DNA of 35,838 bases, taken from positions 1 to 35,838 of the forward strand of contig JAUIEF010000034.1 in NCBI GenBank assembly GCA_030428785.1. Reading direction: 5' to 3'. Numbering within the stretch: the first letter of the stretch is position 1; the number at the start of each line of letters is the position of its first letter. The position numbers were made by a program, and so were the translations under genes. Below, one piece after another: positions 24,061 to 33,373 of this stretch. The DNA comes from a bacterium. Its GTDB lineage: Bacteria > Planctomycetota > B15-G4. The notes below the pieces were generated by a model. It saw only the letters and a list, made by a program, of their open reading frames with translations, was not told where the DNA came from and did no database searches.

Positions 24061-25506
24061 TCAGCTCGCGGGGACGAGGCGCTCCACGAGGTCGCGCACG
24101 CGCGCGGCGCTCTCCTCGGCGCCCAGCTCGTCGACCGACGGCAGGAGCGGCGGGCTGGCCGTCGCGCCGGTGACCGCGACGCGCAGCCCCATGAAGAGGT
24201 TGCCGACCTTCAGCCCGAACTCCTCGGCGAGGGCGCGCAGCGCGTCCTCCCGGGCCTCGTCCGGCTGGCCGGCCATCGACTCGAGCACGGCGGCGGCCTT
24301 CGTGAGCGCGCCGCGCAGCGCCTCCGGGTCGGCCTTCTTGACCTTCTTGGCGAGGCCGTCCATGTCGGGCTCGACGCGCTCGCGCAGGTAGCGCGCCGCC
24401 TCCGCGAAGTCGGGCAGCCGCTTCATGCGCTCCTGGAAGAGCGGCAGGACGCGGACGATCGCGTCGCGCTCCCAGCCCCCCGCGAAGCCGCCGTCGACGA
24501 TCCGGTCGGCGAGCGTCGCCGTGTCGAGCTTGCGGATCTTCTCGCCGTTGAGCCAGTCGAGCTTCTGGAGGTCGAAGACCGGACCGCCGACGCTGATGTC
24601 CTTCGGGTCGAAGCGCTCGATGAACGTCTCGACGTCGAACTCCTCGTCGTCCTCCTTGATGCTCCAGCCCTGGAGCGCGAGGAAGTTGACGAGCGCCTCC
24701 GGCAGGTAGCCCTCGTCCTTGTACCAGAGGATGGACGTGGGGTTCTTGCGCTTGGAGATCTTGCTCTTGTCCTTGTTGCGCAGCAGCGGGACGTGCGCGA
24801 ACACCGGCGGCTCCCAGCCGAGCGCCTCGTAGAGCATGACGTGCTTGGGCACCGACGGGATCCACTCCTCGGCGCGCATGATGATCGTCACGCCCATGAG
24901 GTGGTCGTCGACGACGTTCGCCATGTGGTACGTCGGCATGCCGTCGGACTTGAGCAGCACCTGGTCGTCGACGTTCTCGTTCTCGATGACGATGTCGCCG
25001 CGCAGCAGGTCGGTGAAGCGCGTCGTGCCCGACTTGTCGACCTTGAGACGGACGACGTGCGTCTCGGTCTCCGCGCGGCGCGCCGACTCCTCGGGGTCGA
25101 CGTCGCGGCAGGTGCCGTCGTAGCCGGTCGGGCGCTTGGCCGCCTTCTGGAACGCGCGCAGCTCGGCGAGGCGCTCGGGCGTGCAGAAGCAGCGGTACGC
25201 GTGCCCCGACGCGATGAGCCGGTCCGTGTGCTCGCGATAGATCTCGCGTCGCTCGCTCTGCCGGTACGGTCCGACGGGACCGTCGACCGCGGGGCTCTCG
25301 TCCGGCGCGATGCCCAACCACGCGAGCGCGTCGAGGATCGCCGTCTCGTGCTCCGGCTTGCTGCGCGCTCGATCCGTGTCCTCGATGCGCAGGATGAAGC
25401 GCCCGCCGTTGCGGCGCGCCCACGCCCAGTTGAAGAGCGAGACGTAGGCCGTGCCGACGTGGGGATCGCCCGTCGGCGACGGCGCGACACGCGTGACGAC
25501 GTCCAT
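24061..25506 (-). CDS. gltX: Glutamyl-tRNA synthetase
   Basis: A 481-residue class I aminoacyl-tRNA synthetase that charges tRNA-Glu in the cytoplasm. The HIGH-type motif is HVGT at 16-19 within APSPTGDPHVGTA, and the KMSKS-type loop is KISKR at 249-253. RFILRIEDTDRAR and the GYDGTCR segment are also typical. A C-terminal anticodon-binding domain follows (about 330-481). The start is ATG 25506, whose first base is the last base of the upstream stop (TGATG), so translation is coupled to the RCK gene; an earlier start at 25569 would overlap that gene by more than 60 bases. It is the last gene of the minus-strand run. Confidence 0.97.
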   Translation of the reverse strand: MDVVTRVAPSPTGDPHVGTAYVSLFNWAWARRNGGRFILRIEDTDRARSKPEHETAILDALAWLGIAPDESPAVDGPVGPYRQSERREIYREHTDRLIASGHAYRCFCTPERLAELRAFQKAAKRPTGYDGTCRDVDPEESARRAETETHVVRLKVDKSGTTRFTDLLRGDIVIENENVDDQVLLKSDGMPTYHMANVVDDHLMGVTIIMRAEEWIPSVPKHVMLYEALGWEPPVFAHVPLLRNKDKSKISKRKNPTSILWYKDEGYLPEALVNFLALQGWSIKEDDEEFDVETFIERFDPKDISVGGPVFDLQKLDWLNGEKIRKLDTATLADRIVDGGFAGGWERDAIVRVLPLFQERMKRLPDFAEAARYLRERVEPDMDGLAKKVKKADPEALRGALTKAAAVLESMAGQPDEAREDALRALAEEFGLKVGNLFMGLRVAVTGATASPPLLPSVDELGAEESAARVRDLVERLVPAS

Positions 25507-26222
25507 CAGTTGCTGCCTCCCTGGGCCATGGCGTGGAGCTCGCGGAGCATCGACAGCCGGCCCATGCACACGAGCACGTCGCCCGCGGTGATCGGCCGGT
25601 CCGGGTCGGGGTTGAAGCGCGTGCTGGCCCCGGCCTTGCGCATGGCGATGACCATGATGTCCATCTTCGCGCGGATGTCCGCGTCCTTGAGCGACTGCCC
25701 GACGAGCGCGCTGCCCGGCTCGATCTTCACCTCGCGGACGCGCACGTCGTCGTTCTCGGGGTCCGCGTCCTCGACGAAGATGCGCATGAGGTCGATGACC
25801 GCCGGCCGCACGATCTCGTCGCCGATGCGGCGCCCCGTCTCCTCGAGCGGGTTCACCGCGCGGTCCGCGCCGGCCCGCAGCAGCTTGTCGCGCGCGTGGT
25901 CGGACGAGTGCCGCGCGATGATGAAGATGTCCGGGTTGAGCTCGCGCGCGCTCATCGTCGCGAAGAGGTTGTCGCTCTCGGACGGCAGCACGAAGATCAC
26001 GCCGCGCGCGCGCTCGATCCCGGCCTCCTTGAGCACCTCGGGGGCGAGCACGTCGCCGAGCAGCGTGAGGTGCCCGTCCTCGGCCGCGAGGCTGATGCGC
26101 TCCGCCGACTTGTCGACGACCACGAGCGGCACGCCCTCGCTCTTGAGGTCGCGCGCCACGAACTGGCCCGTGCTGCCGTAGCCGCAGACCACGACGTGGT
26201 CGCTGGTGGAGAAGAGGTCCAT
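25506..26222 (-). CDS. RCK/TrkA-type NAD-binding K+ transport regulatory protein
   Basis: A 238-residue soluble protein with an RCK_N Rossmann domain (about 8-125) and an RCK_C/TrkA_C domain (about 150-232). The nucleotide motif is VVVCGYGSTG (10-19) and the strand-2 acid is D37 in VVVDKS. RCK proteins gate potassium channels or Trk/Ktr transporters in response to nucleotides. No pore helices precede the RCK domain, so the membrane partner must be elsewhere or the protein is a lone subunit. I chose the ATG at 26222 because GAGGG stands nine bases upstream; a TTG at 26243 overlapping the upstream stop is an alternative. The stop overlaps the gltX start by one base. Confidence 0.87.
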   Translation of the reverse strand: MDLFSTSDHVVVCGYGSTGQFVARDLKSEGVPLVVVDKSAERISLAAEDGHLTLLGDVLAPEVLKEAGIERARGVIFVLPSESDNLFATMSARELNPDIFIIARHSSDHARDKLLRAGADRAVNPLEETGRRIGDEIVRPAVIDLMRIFVEDADPENDDVRVREVKIEPGSALVGQSLKDADIRAKMDIMVIAMRKAGASTRFNPDPDRPITAGDVLVCMGRLSMLRELHAMAQGGSN

Positions 26223-26239
26223 GCCGGATCGCCCTCGGG

Positions 26240-28801
26240 TCAACGTGCCTTGTTCGCGAGCAGTCGGAGGTCGCGGAATCGCGTGACGCCGCGCGAGCAG
26301 AGCAGGCCCACGTCGCCGCGCAACGCCTCCGACGGGTATTCGATGGAGGACCGGTTCTTCCCGTCGACGACGACCGTCACCGGCTCACCGTCGATGGTCA
26401 CGGACACCTCGCGGCCCTTGACGTCGATGCGCACGAGGACGCCGTCCTGGGAGTCCATGTCGTACTCGGCCTTGTAGGAGCCGTCGCCGCGGAAGGTCCA
26501 GCCGCCGTCGAACGAACCGAAGTCGACGTTCTGCTCGGGGCCGGACCCCGTCTTCCGCAGCACGATCGCCTCGTAGTGCTCGCTGTCCTTGACGCCGAAG
26601 CACAGCCCGACGATCTCCCAGTCGGGGCTCGCGTTCAGCCGCGCCTCGAAGCTCCAGTCGCCGCGCACGACGCGGTCGAGGAACAGGTTGCGGTAGAGGG
26701 ACACGCCCTCGTCCTCGCCGGTCGGGCGGTCCGAGTCGAACACCAGGCCGTAGTCGGACTCGAGCTGGTTGTCGCGCGTCACGTAGAACGGGCTCTCGCC
26801 GCCCGCGGCGCGCCAGCCGCTCAGGTCGTAGCCGTTGAACAGGCGCTCCCAGCGGATGACGCTGCGACCGGTCTCGCGCTCGAGCCGGCTCACGAGCGCC
26901 CGCGCCGACGCCTCGTACGCGTCGAGCTCGAGCACGTCGTAGCCGACGCGCATCGCCATGAGCGGCATGCCCTCCTGGTCGTACTGCTGCGCGAGCCGCG
27001 CCATGCCGCCGACGAGGCCGTTGCGCGCGTCGGTCCACGCCGCCGCCTGCGGGTCGAGCCGCTGCACCTGCTTCTCCGCCGCGGCGCGCCGCGCGTCGTC
27101 CTCCTCGGACGCGTCGAGGAAACGCCGCCACGCGTACACCGCGCGGTCCGTCGCCTCGAGCGCGGTCGCCGCCTCGGCCACGCCGTGCAGCGCGTCGATG
27201 TCGCCCGGGTCGAGGTCGAGGATGCGCTCGTGGAAGCGCAGCGCCGACGCGTGGTCCTTCTTGAGCCCGGCGATGCGCGCCTTCTTCCGGAACTCCTCCG
27301 CGCGCTCGTCCTTCTCGCTCAGGCTGCGCTTGAGGTCGAGGATCCACTGCTTCCACGCCTTCTCGAACTCGTCGAAGGTCGCGACGCCCGTCGAGTCGGC
27401 GGTCGGCTCGAGCAGCAGCTCCTCGAAGTGCTCCACCGTGTTGCCCGGCGTGCCCTTCTTGAACTCGTAGATGTAGTCGTCGAGCAGGTCGCGGTAGATG
27501 TACGCGCCCTGGTCGTCGACGCACATGCGCAGGTAGTAGAAGAGCCCCCAGCGCGGCGAGTAGAAGGACGGCTCGTTGCCCTTCACCGGGTCCATGACGT
27601 CGCGCAGCGTGCGGAGCTGGCCACGGCGGATGCGCTGCTCGAGGTCGTTGAGCCGCGACATGACCGGCTGGTCCCGCACGATCGTGCCGTTGGGCAGGAT
27701 GTCGATGCCCTCGAACAGGCACGCGACGCCCTCGTTCACGAACGACGGCACGTTGCCGACCGCCTCGCGCATGAACTGGTGGCTCGCCTCGTGGAAGAGC
27801 GTCTTGAGGCTGTCGCGCCACGACTCGCCGTCGGTGCCGCCGCTGTAGTCGTAGGTGGCGACCTCGTCGCCCTTGAACACGCCGCCGCTCCACTCGGGCG
27901 CGCCGCTGCGCTTGAGGTACTCCTCCTTGGTCCGGTAGATGTTCAGCGCGATGGGCGAGATCGTGATGTCGCGCAGCTCGGGGTCGGGCCGGCCGACCGG
28001 CGGGTCGGGCACGATGCCCCACACCTCGCGGTAGAACGCGTGCACCGACTCCATCGCGTCGGCGGCGGCGTTGAGCATGCGCCAGCCGGCGTTCGTCTTG
28101 ACGCGGTAGTGCCGCGTCTCGCGCTCGGCCGCCCGACTCCACTTGGACGTCTTGTCGTCGTGCTCGGCGATCCAGGCCTCGTCCTTGCCGCCGATCTCGC
28201 GGCGCGGCACGTCGATCTTCGCGACGAAGTCCTCGCCCTCGGAGAGGCAGGTCTCGATGGCCTCGAGCGCCGCCCTCTCCTCCGGGCTCCCGGGCGGCAC
28301 GAGCGTCGCGACCTTCGCCCAGGTGACCATCGCGTTCGCGTGGAGGCCCGCCTCGAGGTAGGCCTTGCCCAGCTCCTCGAGCGCCTTCCGGTGGTCGGTG
28401 AGCAGCTCCGCCGCCTCGCCCGCGAACGGGTCGATCTCCGCGCGACGCTCCTCGACCTTGGACAGCTCGCGCGCCAGCTTCGCGTCGCCCGCCTCGACCT
28501 GCGGCCGCCACAGCTCGACGAGCTCCCGCAGCGCGAGCGCCTCGGCGTCCGCGTCGCCGGCCGCGCTCGCGACCTCCGCCATGCCCTGGAGCGCCTGGGC
28601 CGAGTTCGGGTCGAACTCGAGCAGGGTGCGCCAGGCCGCCTCGGCGGCCTCGTGGTCTCCCTTGCGCATGGCCGTCTTGGCCTCGGCGGCCTGCGCGGAG
28701 ACGAACTTCTCGTAGCCGTCGGCGGCCGGCCCGGGCGCCGCGGCCAGGGGCAGGACGAGGGCGGCGAGGAGGAGGAACGGGGTGCGACGGGAGGCCTTCA
28801 T
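26240..28801 (-). CDS. Exported TPR / HExxH (DUF1570-like) / DUF1080-like multidomain protein
   Basis: An 853-residue protein with a signal peptide (hydrophobic core 9-22, cleavage near APGPAADG). TPR-like helices occur at about 30-185. A metallopeptidase-like domain follows, with LFHEASHQF giving H337, E338 and H341, and FVNEGVACLFE giving E357 as the probable third zinc ligand; this layout matches DUF1570-type gluzincins. More TPR-like repeats follow (about 510-640). The C-terminal part (about 655-853) looks like a DUF1080/LamG-like sugar-binding domain: LFNGYDLSGWRA, then beta strands ending in GVTRFRDLRLL. It likely acts in the envelope on protein or glycopeptide substrates. The arrangement is common in planctomycete-like genomes; the substrate is unknown. 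The stop sits 17 bases before the chosen start of the RCK gene. Confidence 0.75.
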   Translation of the reverse strand: MKASRRTPFLLLAALVLPLAAAPGPAADGYEKFVSAQAAEAKTAMRKGDHEAAEAAWRTLLEFDPNSAQALQGMAEVASAAGDADAEALALRELVELWRPQVEAGDAKLARELSKVEERRAEIDPFAGEAAELLTDHRKALEELGKAYLEAGLHANAMVTWAKVATLVPPGSPEERAALEAIETCLSEGEDFVAKIDVPRREIGGKDEAWIAEHDDKTSKWSRAAERETRHYRVKTNAGWRMLNAAADAMESVHAFYREVWGIVPDPPVGRPDPELRDITISPIALNIYRTKEEYLKRSGAPEWSGGVFKGDEVATYDYSGGTDGESWRDSLKTLFHEASHQFMREAVGNVPSFVNEGVACLFEGIDILPNGTIVRDQPVMSRLNDLEQRIRRGQLRTLRDVMDPVKGNEPSFYSPRWGLFYYLRMCVDDQGAYIYRDLLDDYIYEFKKGTPGNTVEHFEELLLEPTADSTGVATFDEFEKAWKQWILDLKRSLSEKDERAEEFRKKARIAGLKKDHASALRFHERILDLDPGDIDALHGVAEAATALEATDRAVYAWRRFLDASEEDDARRAAAEKQVQRLDPQAAAWTDARNGLVGGMARLAQQYDQEGMPLMAMRVGYDVLELDAYEASARALVSRLERETGRSVIRWERLFNGYDLSGWRAAGGESPFYVTRDNQLESDYGLVFDSDRPTGEDEGVSLYRNLFLDRVVRGDWSFEARLNASPDWEIVGLCFGVKDSEHYEAIVLRKTGSGPEQNVDFGSFDGGWTFRGDGSYKAEYDMDSQDGVLVRIDVKGREVSVTIDGEPVTVVVDGKNRSSIEYPSEALRGDVGLLCSRGVTRFRDLRLLANKAR

Positions 28802-28843
28802 GGGCGCAACTCTAGCGGATGGGCCGAGCGGCGCGGAAGGGCG

Positions 28844-29902
28844 TCAGACCGGCTCCAGCCCCTCGCAGAACGCCGTGAGATCGGCCGGCCACGGCGACTC
28901 GATCCGCTGCGGACCGCGCGTCGGGTGCTCGAACTCCAGCGCGTGGCTGTGGAGCGCCTGCCGCGGCAGCTCGAGGACCGCGTGGTCCTCGTCCGTGAGC
29001 TCGCGCGCGCTGTGCCGCAGGAACAGCGTCTCGTCGCGGCCGTAGATCTTGTCTCCGACGACCGGGTGACCGACGGCCGCCATGTGCACGCGGATCTGGT
29101 GGTGCCGCCCCGTGAGCAGCGTGATGTGGCACTGCGTGTAGCCGGCGAAGCGCCGCACGACGCGCCACTTCGTCCGCGACGGCTGGCCGACGTCGTGACG
29201 GATCGTGCGGCTGTTGCGCACCGCCCCGCCGAGGTTCGGGCCGATGGGCAGGTCGATCAGCCCGTCGTCCTCCTCGAGCTCGCCGTGCACGAGCACGAGG
29301 TACTCCTTGTGGACGGTCCGCTTCTCGAACTGCGACTGCACGAAGACGAGCGACCGCTGCTGCTTCGCGACGAGCAGCACGCCGCTCGTCTCGAGGTCGA
29401 GGCGGTGGCACAGCTTCGGCACGACGTCGCGCGTCGGGTCGTCGAAGTCGCGGTACTGCCGGTGCAGCTCCGTGATGACCGTGTGGTGCAGCAGGCGGCC
29501 GGACGGGTGCACCGGGATGTCCGGCGGCTTGTCGATCGCGATGAGGTGCTCGTCCTCGTAGAGGCGCGCGAGTTCGCGGTCCTCGGCCGGCCGCGCGAGC
29601 AGCGCCTCGTCGCGCAGCGGCCGCGGCAGCCGCACGGTGACGACGTCGCCGCGGAACACCTTGCGCGACGCGCGCGCCGTGCGCCCCTCGAGCGACACGA
29701 GCCCCTCGTCGAGCATGCGCCGCGCGCTCGTGCGCGACCGCCAGCTCAGGCGCTTCGCGAGGAACATGTCGAGGCGCATGCCGACCTCGCCGTCGGCCAC
29801 GCGGTAGCGGTACGACTCGAGGCGACCGTCGAGCAGGCGGACGTCGAAGTCGTCGCCGCGGCGCGCCCGCTCCATGCGGCGGCGTCGTCCCGCGCTCGCC
29901 AC
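28844..29902 (-). CDS. RluA-family pseudouridine synthase with S4 domain
   Basis: A 352-residue enzyme that isomerises uridine in rRNA or tRNA. An S4 RNA-binding domain (about 32-95: RLDMFLAKRL, RRMLDEGLV) precedes the catalytic domain. The catalytic Asp is D169 in HRLDLETSG. Further family motifs are IAIDKPPDIPVHP (121-133), KEYLVLVHG, and GRHHQIRVHMAAVGHPVVGD with YG. The start is uncertain: GTG at 29902, seven bases after the upstream stop, or ATG at 29875; neither has a strong Shine-Dalgarno sequence, and the S4 domain is complete in both. The target position is not predictable. It is co-directional with the genes on both sides. Confidence 0.9.
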   Translation of the reverse strand: MASAGRRRRMERARRGDDFDVRLLDGRLESYRYRVADGEVGMRLDMFLAKRLSWRSRTSARRMLDEGLVSLEGRTARASRKVFRGDVVTVRLPRPLRDEALLARPAEDRELARLYEDEHLIAIDKPPDIPVHPSGRLLHHTVITELHRQYRDFDDPTRDVVPKLCHRLDLETSGVLLVAKQQRSLVFVQSQFEKRTVHKEYLVLVHGELEEDDGLIDLPIGPNLGGAVRNSRTIRHDVGQPSRTKWRVVRRFAGYTQCHITLLTGRHHQIRVHMAAVGHPVVGDKIYGRDETLFLRHSARELTDEDHAVLELPRQALHSHALEFEHPTRGPQRIESPWPADLTAFCEGLEPV

Positions 29903-29909
29903 CGTCGGC

Positions 29910-31700
29910 TCAGCCCTTGGCGACCCGCGCCGATAGGCGGAGCCCCCGACCGCGGCCCGTCTCGTCGAACGCGATCTCCACGAGCCGGTCGCCGACGAGC
30001 TCCGCCGTGCCGCCGGACGTGCCGTCGCGCAGCCGGTCGATGCCCACGCCGTCCGGCAGCGTGTACGTCATCCGCGCCGGCGGGATGCTCTCGCGGTACT
30101 TCACCCACCCGCCGGCCTGCCGCGCGCCGGAGTAGTACGCCTGGCAGCTCACGAGGCCGTAGCGGGTCGGCAACCAGGTCGTGTCGAGGAGCGTCCCGGG
30201 CTCCACGAACCCGCTCGAGTTCCCCGGCATGAGGTGGAGCTCGTCGCCGTGGTCGTCCACGAAGGCGGCGCGGAAGATCGTCCAGACGCCGGCCGGGAAG
30301 CGGCCGTCCATCTCGCCGCCGTCCATGCTGCCCATGCCCTGCCGGTCGGCGGCCTCCTGCAGCGCGAGGAGCTCGTCCCACAGCGCGAGCCCCGAGCGCG
30401 CGGCGATCGCGCGACGCGCGGCCTGCATGTGCGCCGCCACGGAGCCGGGCGCGGTCTCCGCCTCCCGGAGCCCGCCGAGCAGCCCGTCGGTCGGCATGCC
30501 GAGCGCCTCGAGCAGCCCCAGCAGGTCGCGCCGCACGACGTCCGGGTGGTGCCACGGGAGGACCGCGACGTCCGCGGCGCCCAGCTCCGCGACGAGCGGC
30601 GCGACGGTGCCCGCTCCCGGCAGCTCCGGTCGGAGACGGATGCAGCGCACGAGCGCGTGGAGGTAGGCGACGCGACGCTCGACATCGAGCTCCGCCGCGC
30701 GCTCCGGCGCTTCCGCGATCATGCGGCCCAGCGCGGTCGCGCAGTACTCGTCCATGCCGGACTCCACGAGGCAGGCGAGGAGCTCGGCCTCGATCGCGGC
30801 GTCCGTGGCGGGCCGGCCGTACGGGACGTCCGAGAGGCGCTCGACGCGGAACTCGTCGGCGCGGCCGAGCAGGCGGATCCAGTGCACCGAGTGGCCGAGC
30901 AGCCGCTCCATGCCCCTCGTGCGGAACGTCACGCCCGCGATCGTCCCGCGCTCCACGCCCTGCCAGCGCAGGTCCTCCTCGAGGAGCGCGTAGCTCTGCC
31001 GGTTGAAGCGCTTCCGCCAGGCCGCGTCGTCCACGCCGTCGGCGAGCGGCGGTCCCGCGGTCTTGAGCTCGATGAGCTTCGACCCGCCGGCGGGCACCTC
31101 GAGCCGCCAGGTGAAGCGGGCCGCCGTCGCGTCGGGGAGGTCGACGGACTCCTCCACCTCGAGCTCCGGCTCGGCCCCGACCCAGGTCGCGACGGTGAGC
31201 CCGTCGCGCACGACGTTGCGGCCGTCGCGCTTCCAGGCCGACGCGGGGTCGAACGGCCGCGACGGCACCACGGGCGACTCGTGCGACGGGTAGAGCTCCG
31301 CGCCGAGCACGACCTTCCGCGCGGTGTCCGTCGGGTTCTCGATCTTGATCTGCGTGGCGACCACGAGCCGCTCGTCGTCGCCCGAGGCGAGCGCCACGCC
31401 GAGGACCACGGCGTTCAGCGGCAGGTCCCCCACCTGCGTCTCGAAGCCCGCCCAGAACTGGGCCGGCGTCGCGTAGTCCACGCCGTCGACGGGCAGGGGC
31501 GCGCGCTCGGTGCCCGTCGTGAAGCGCACCCGGACGAGACCCGTGTCCCACGTGCCCTCCTGCGTGAGGCGGCCGCAGACCGACTGCTGGTACCCGGTGA
31601 GCGGAAGCGCGGGGGGCCGATAGCCGCCGGGGGCGGGTGCGGGCTCGCGGACGGGCGTCACCCCGAGGATCAGGGCGGCGGCGAGGGACGGGAGGAGCAT
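29910..31700 (-). CDS. Exported protein of unknown function
   Basis: A 596-residue protein without a family I recognise. The N-terminus MLLPSLAAALILGVTP is a short signal peptide followed by a Pro-rich segment. Residues about 35-190 are beta-rich and resemble a carbohydrate- or adhesion-type fold (QIKIENPTDTARKVVLGAELYP), the middle (250-450) is helical with many Leu/Ala, and the C-terminal part (450-596) is again beta-rich. No catalytic motif, membrane helix or metal site is apparent. The start at 31700 is chosen for the signal peptide; an ATG at 31814 with GGAGGGG five bases upstream is an alternative that would add 38 residues ahead of it. It is the first gene of the minus-strand run and is divergent from the radical SAM gene. 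Confidence 0.7.
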   Translation of the reverse strand: MLLPSLAAALILGVTPVREPAPAPGGYRPPALPLTGYQQSVCGRLTQEGTWDTGLVRVRFTTGTERAPLPVDGVDYATPAQFWAGFETQVGDLPLNAVVLGVALASGDDERLVVATQIKIENPTDTARKVVLGAELYPSHESPVVPSRPFDPASAWKRDGRNVVRDGLTVATWVGAEPELEVEESVDLPDATAARFTWRLEVPAGGSKLIELKTAGPPLADGVDDAAWRKRFNRQSYALLEEDLRWQGVERGTIAGVTFRTRGMERLLGHSVHWIRLLGRADEFRVERLSDVPYGRPATDAAIEAELLACLVESGMDEYCATALGRMIAEAPERAAELDVERRVAYLHALVRCIRLRPELPGAGTVAPLVAELGAADVAVLPWHHPDVVRRDLLGLLEALGMPTDGLLGGLREAETAPGSVAAHMQAARRAIAARSGLALWDELLALQEAADRQGMGSMDGGEMDGRFPAGVWTIFRAAFVDDHGDELHLMPGNSSGFVEPGTLLDTTWLPTRYGLVSCQAYYSGARQAGGWVKYRESIPPARMTYTLPDGVGIDRLRDGTSGGTAELVGDRLVEIAFDETGRGRGLRLSARVAKG

Positions 31701-31892
31701 GGCGGTCGCGGGGTCCGGGGCCTGCGGGGTGACGGACGGGCGCGCGTGCCGGGGCGCCCGCGGGGCCGCTGGAACGCAGCCCGGTCGGAGAGCGTGGGAC
31801 GAGCGACCGATCATCACGGCCCCTCCGGCCGGTGGCAACCCCCGAGCGGCGTCGGGCGTCGGGGCGCCGCGCCCGGGGTAGGATGTCGCCCC

Positions 31893-32774
31893 ATGCGCTA
31901 CGAAGGCACCGTCTACCGCCCGCCGAGCGAGGCCCACAGCCTCATCCTCCAGGCGACCATCGGCTGCTCGTACAACCGCTGCACGTACTGCGCCATGTAC
32001 CTCGAGAAGCGGTTCCGCCAGCGGAGCCGCGAGGACCTGCTGGAGGACATGGCGCTCGCCCAGGCGCACCTCGGGGCGGAGTCCGTGCGACGGGTCTTCC
32101 TGGCCGACGGCGACGCGCTCATCATGCGCACGTCCCGGCTGCTCCGGCTGCTCGAGGACCTCCGCGACCACTTCCCGAACTTCCAGCTCGCGTCCGTCTA
32201 CGCGTCGCCGCAGGCGTTGCTCGCCAAGAGCGTCGAGGAGATCGCCGAGCTCAAGGACGCCGGCCTCCCGCTCTACTACCTGGGCACCGAGACCGGGCAC
32301 CCCGTCGTCATGGAGCGCATCGCCAAGGGTGTGACGCCCGCCCAGATGGTCGACGCCGCCGGCCGCGTCACCGGCGCCGGCGCGAAGCTGTCGGTCATCA
32401 TGCTGCTGGGCATCGGCGGCACGGAGCTCAGCCACGACCACGCCGTCGAGTCGGGACGCATCGTCTCCGCGATGGACCCGCGCTTCGTGTCGACGCTCAC
32501 GATCACGCCCGTGCCCGGCACGAAGTTCCACGAGGACGTGGAGTCCGGCCGCGTCGAGCTGCCCGACGACCGCGGCACCCTGCTCGAGCTGCGCACGATG
32601 ATCGAGCACATGGACTGCACGCGCACCGTGTACCGCGGCAACCACGCGAGCAACTCGCTGCCGCTCGGCGGGATCCTGCCGCGCCAGAAGGACGAGCTGC
32701 TCGCCGTGCTCGACCAGGTCATCGCCGACACGAGCATCCCGCTCCGTCCGCGCCCGTCCCCCCACCGCCTCTGA
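31893..32774 (+). CDS. Radical SAM protein with CX4CX2C cluster motif
   Basis: A 293-residue radical SAM enzyme starting at ATG 31893. The cluster motif is GCSYNRCTYC, with C25, C30 and C33, spaced CX4CX2C rather than the usual CX3CX2C; a GCSxNxCTFC variant is known in a family of uncharacterised bacterial radical SAM proteins. Further signs are LADGDALIM after the first strand, YYLGTETG and the glycine-rich VIMLLGIGG. It binds a [4Fe-4S] cluster and S-adenosylmethionine to make a 5'-deoxyadenosyl radical; the substrate is unknown. No extra cluster-binding cysteine set is seen in the C-terminus. It is followed eight bases later by the sulfotransferase-like gene. Confidence 0.87.
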   Translation: MRYEGTVYRPPSEAHSLILQATIGCSYNRCTYCAMYLEKRFRQRSREDLLEDMALAQAHLGAESVRRVFLADGDALIMRTSRLLRLLEDLRDHFPNFQLASVYASPQALLAKSVEEIAELKDAGLPLYYLGTETGHPVVMERIAKGVTPAQMVDAAGRVTGAGAKLSVIMLLGIGGTELSHDHAVESGRIVSAMDPRFVSTLTITPVPGTKFHEDVESGRVELPDDRGTLLELRTMIEHMDCTRTVYRGNHASNSLPLGGILPRQKDELLAVLDQVIADTSIPLRPRPSPHRL

Positions 32775-32782
32775 GGGCGCCC

Positions 32783-33361
32783 GTGACCGGCAAGGTCTTC
32801 GGCATCGGACTCAACAAGACGGGCACGACGACGCTGGGCGTGTGCCTGCGCACGCTCGGCTTCCGGCACGCGCCCTACGCCGGGCGCTTCGTCCCGGACG
32901 TGAAGGCCGGCCGCTTCCAGGACCTCTTCGCGTACGCCGAGGGCTACGACAGCTTCGAGGACTGGCCCTGGCCGCTCGCCTACCGCGAGCTCGAGGCGCG
33001 GTTCCCGGGCAGCCGCTTCATCCTCACGACGCGCAAGGACGCCGACACCTGGTTCGACAGCCTGCGCGGACACAGCGAGCGCACCGGGCCGACGCCCGAG
33101 CGCGAGCTCGTCTACGGCCACGCCATGCCGCACGGCCACCGCGCCGACCACCGGCGGATCTACGAGGAGCACAACCGGGCGGCGCTCGCGCACTTCGACG
33201 GGCGGCCGGAGTCCTTCCTCCACGTGTGCTGGGAGACGGGCTCGGGCTGGCCGCAGCTCTGCGCGTTCCTCGGCGTCGACGTGCCGAAGGAGCCGTTCCC
33301 GCACGCGCACCGCGCGCCGTCGCGGGAGACGCCCCGGGAGAAGCCGGGGACCGCGGGGTGA
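32783..33361 (+). CDS. Sulfotransferase-family protein
   Basis: A 192-residue protein starting at GTG 32783, eight bases after the radical SAM stop, with GAGGG upstream at 32773. The N-terminal GIGLNKTGTTTLGVCL is the 5'-phosphosulfate-binding loop of the PAPS sulfotransferase family (the Lys-Thr-Gly-Thr-Thr core). SRFILTTRKDADTWFDSL is the 3'-phosphate-binding region. Length and motifs fit the Sulfotransfer_4 type, which transfers sulfate to sugars, lipids or proteins. The C-terminal tail is charged and low-complexity. It probably shares a transcript with the radical SAM gene. Confidence 0.85.
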   Translation: MTGKVFGIGLNKTGTTTLGVCLRTLGFRHAPYAGRFVPDVKAGRFQDLFAYAEGYDSFEDWPWPLAYRELEARFPGSRFILTTRKDADTWFDSLRGHSERTGPTPERELVYGHAMPHGHRADHRRIYEEHNRAALAHFDGRPESFLHVCWETGSGWPQLCAFLGVDVPKEPFPHAHRAPSRETPREKPGTAG

Positions 33362-33373
33362 TCCGGGCGCCCC

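Noticed and set aside
29910..32765. Extended 951-residue reading of the unknown exported protein
   Set aside because: The extension runs antisense through the radical SAM gene; the signal peptide at 31700 gives the better start.
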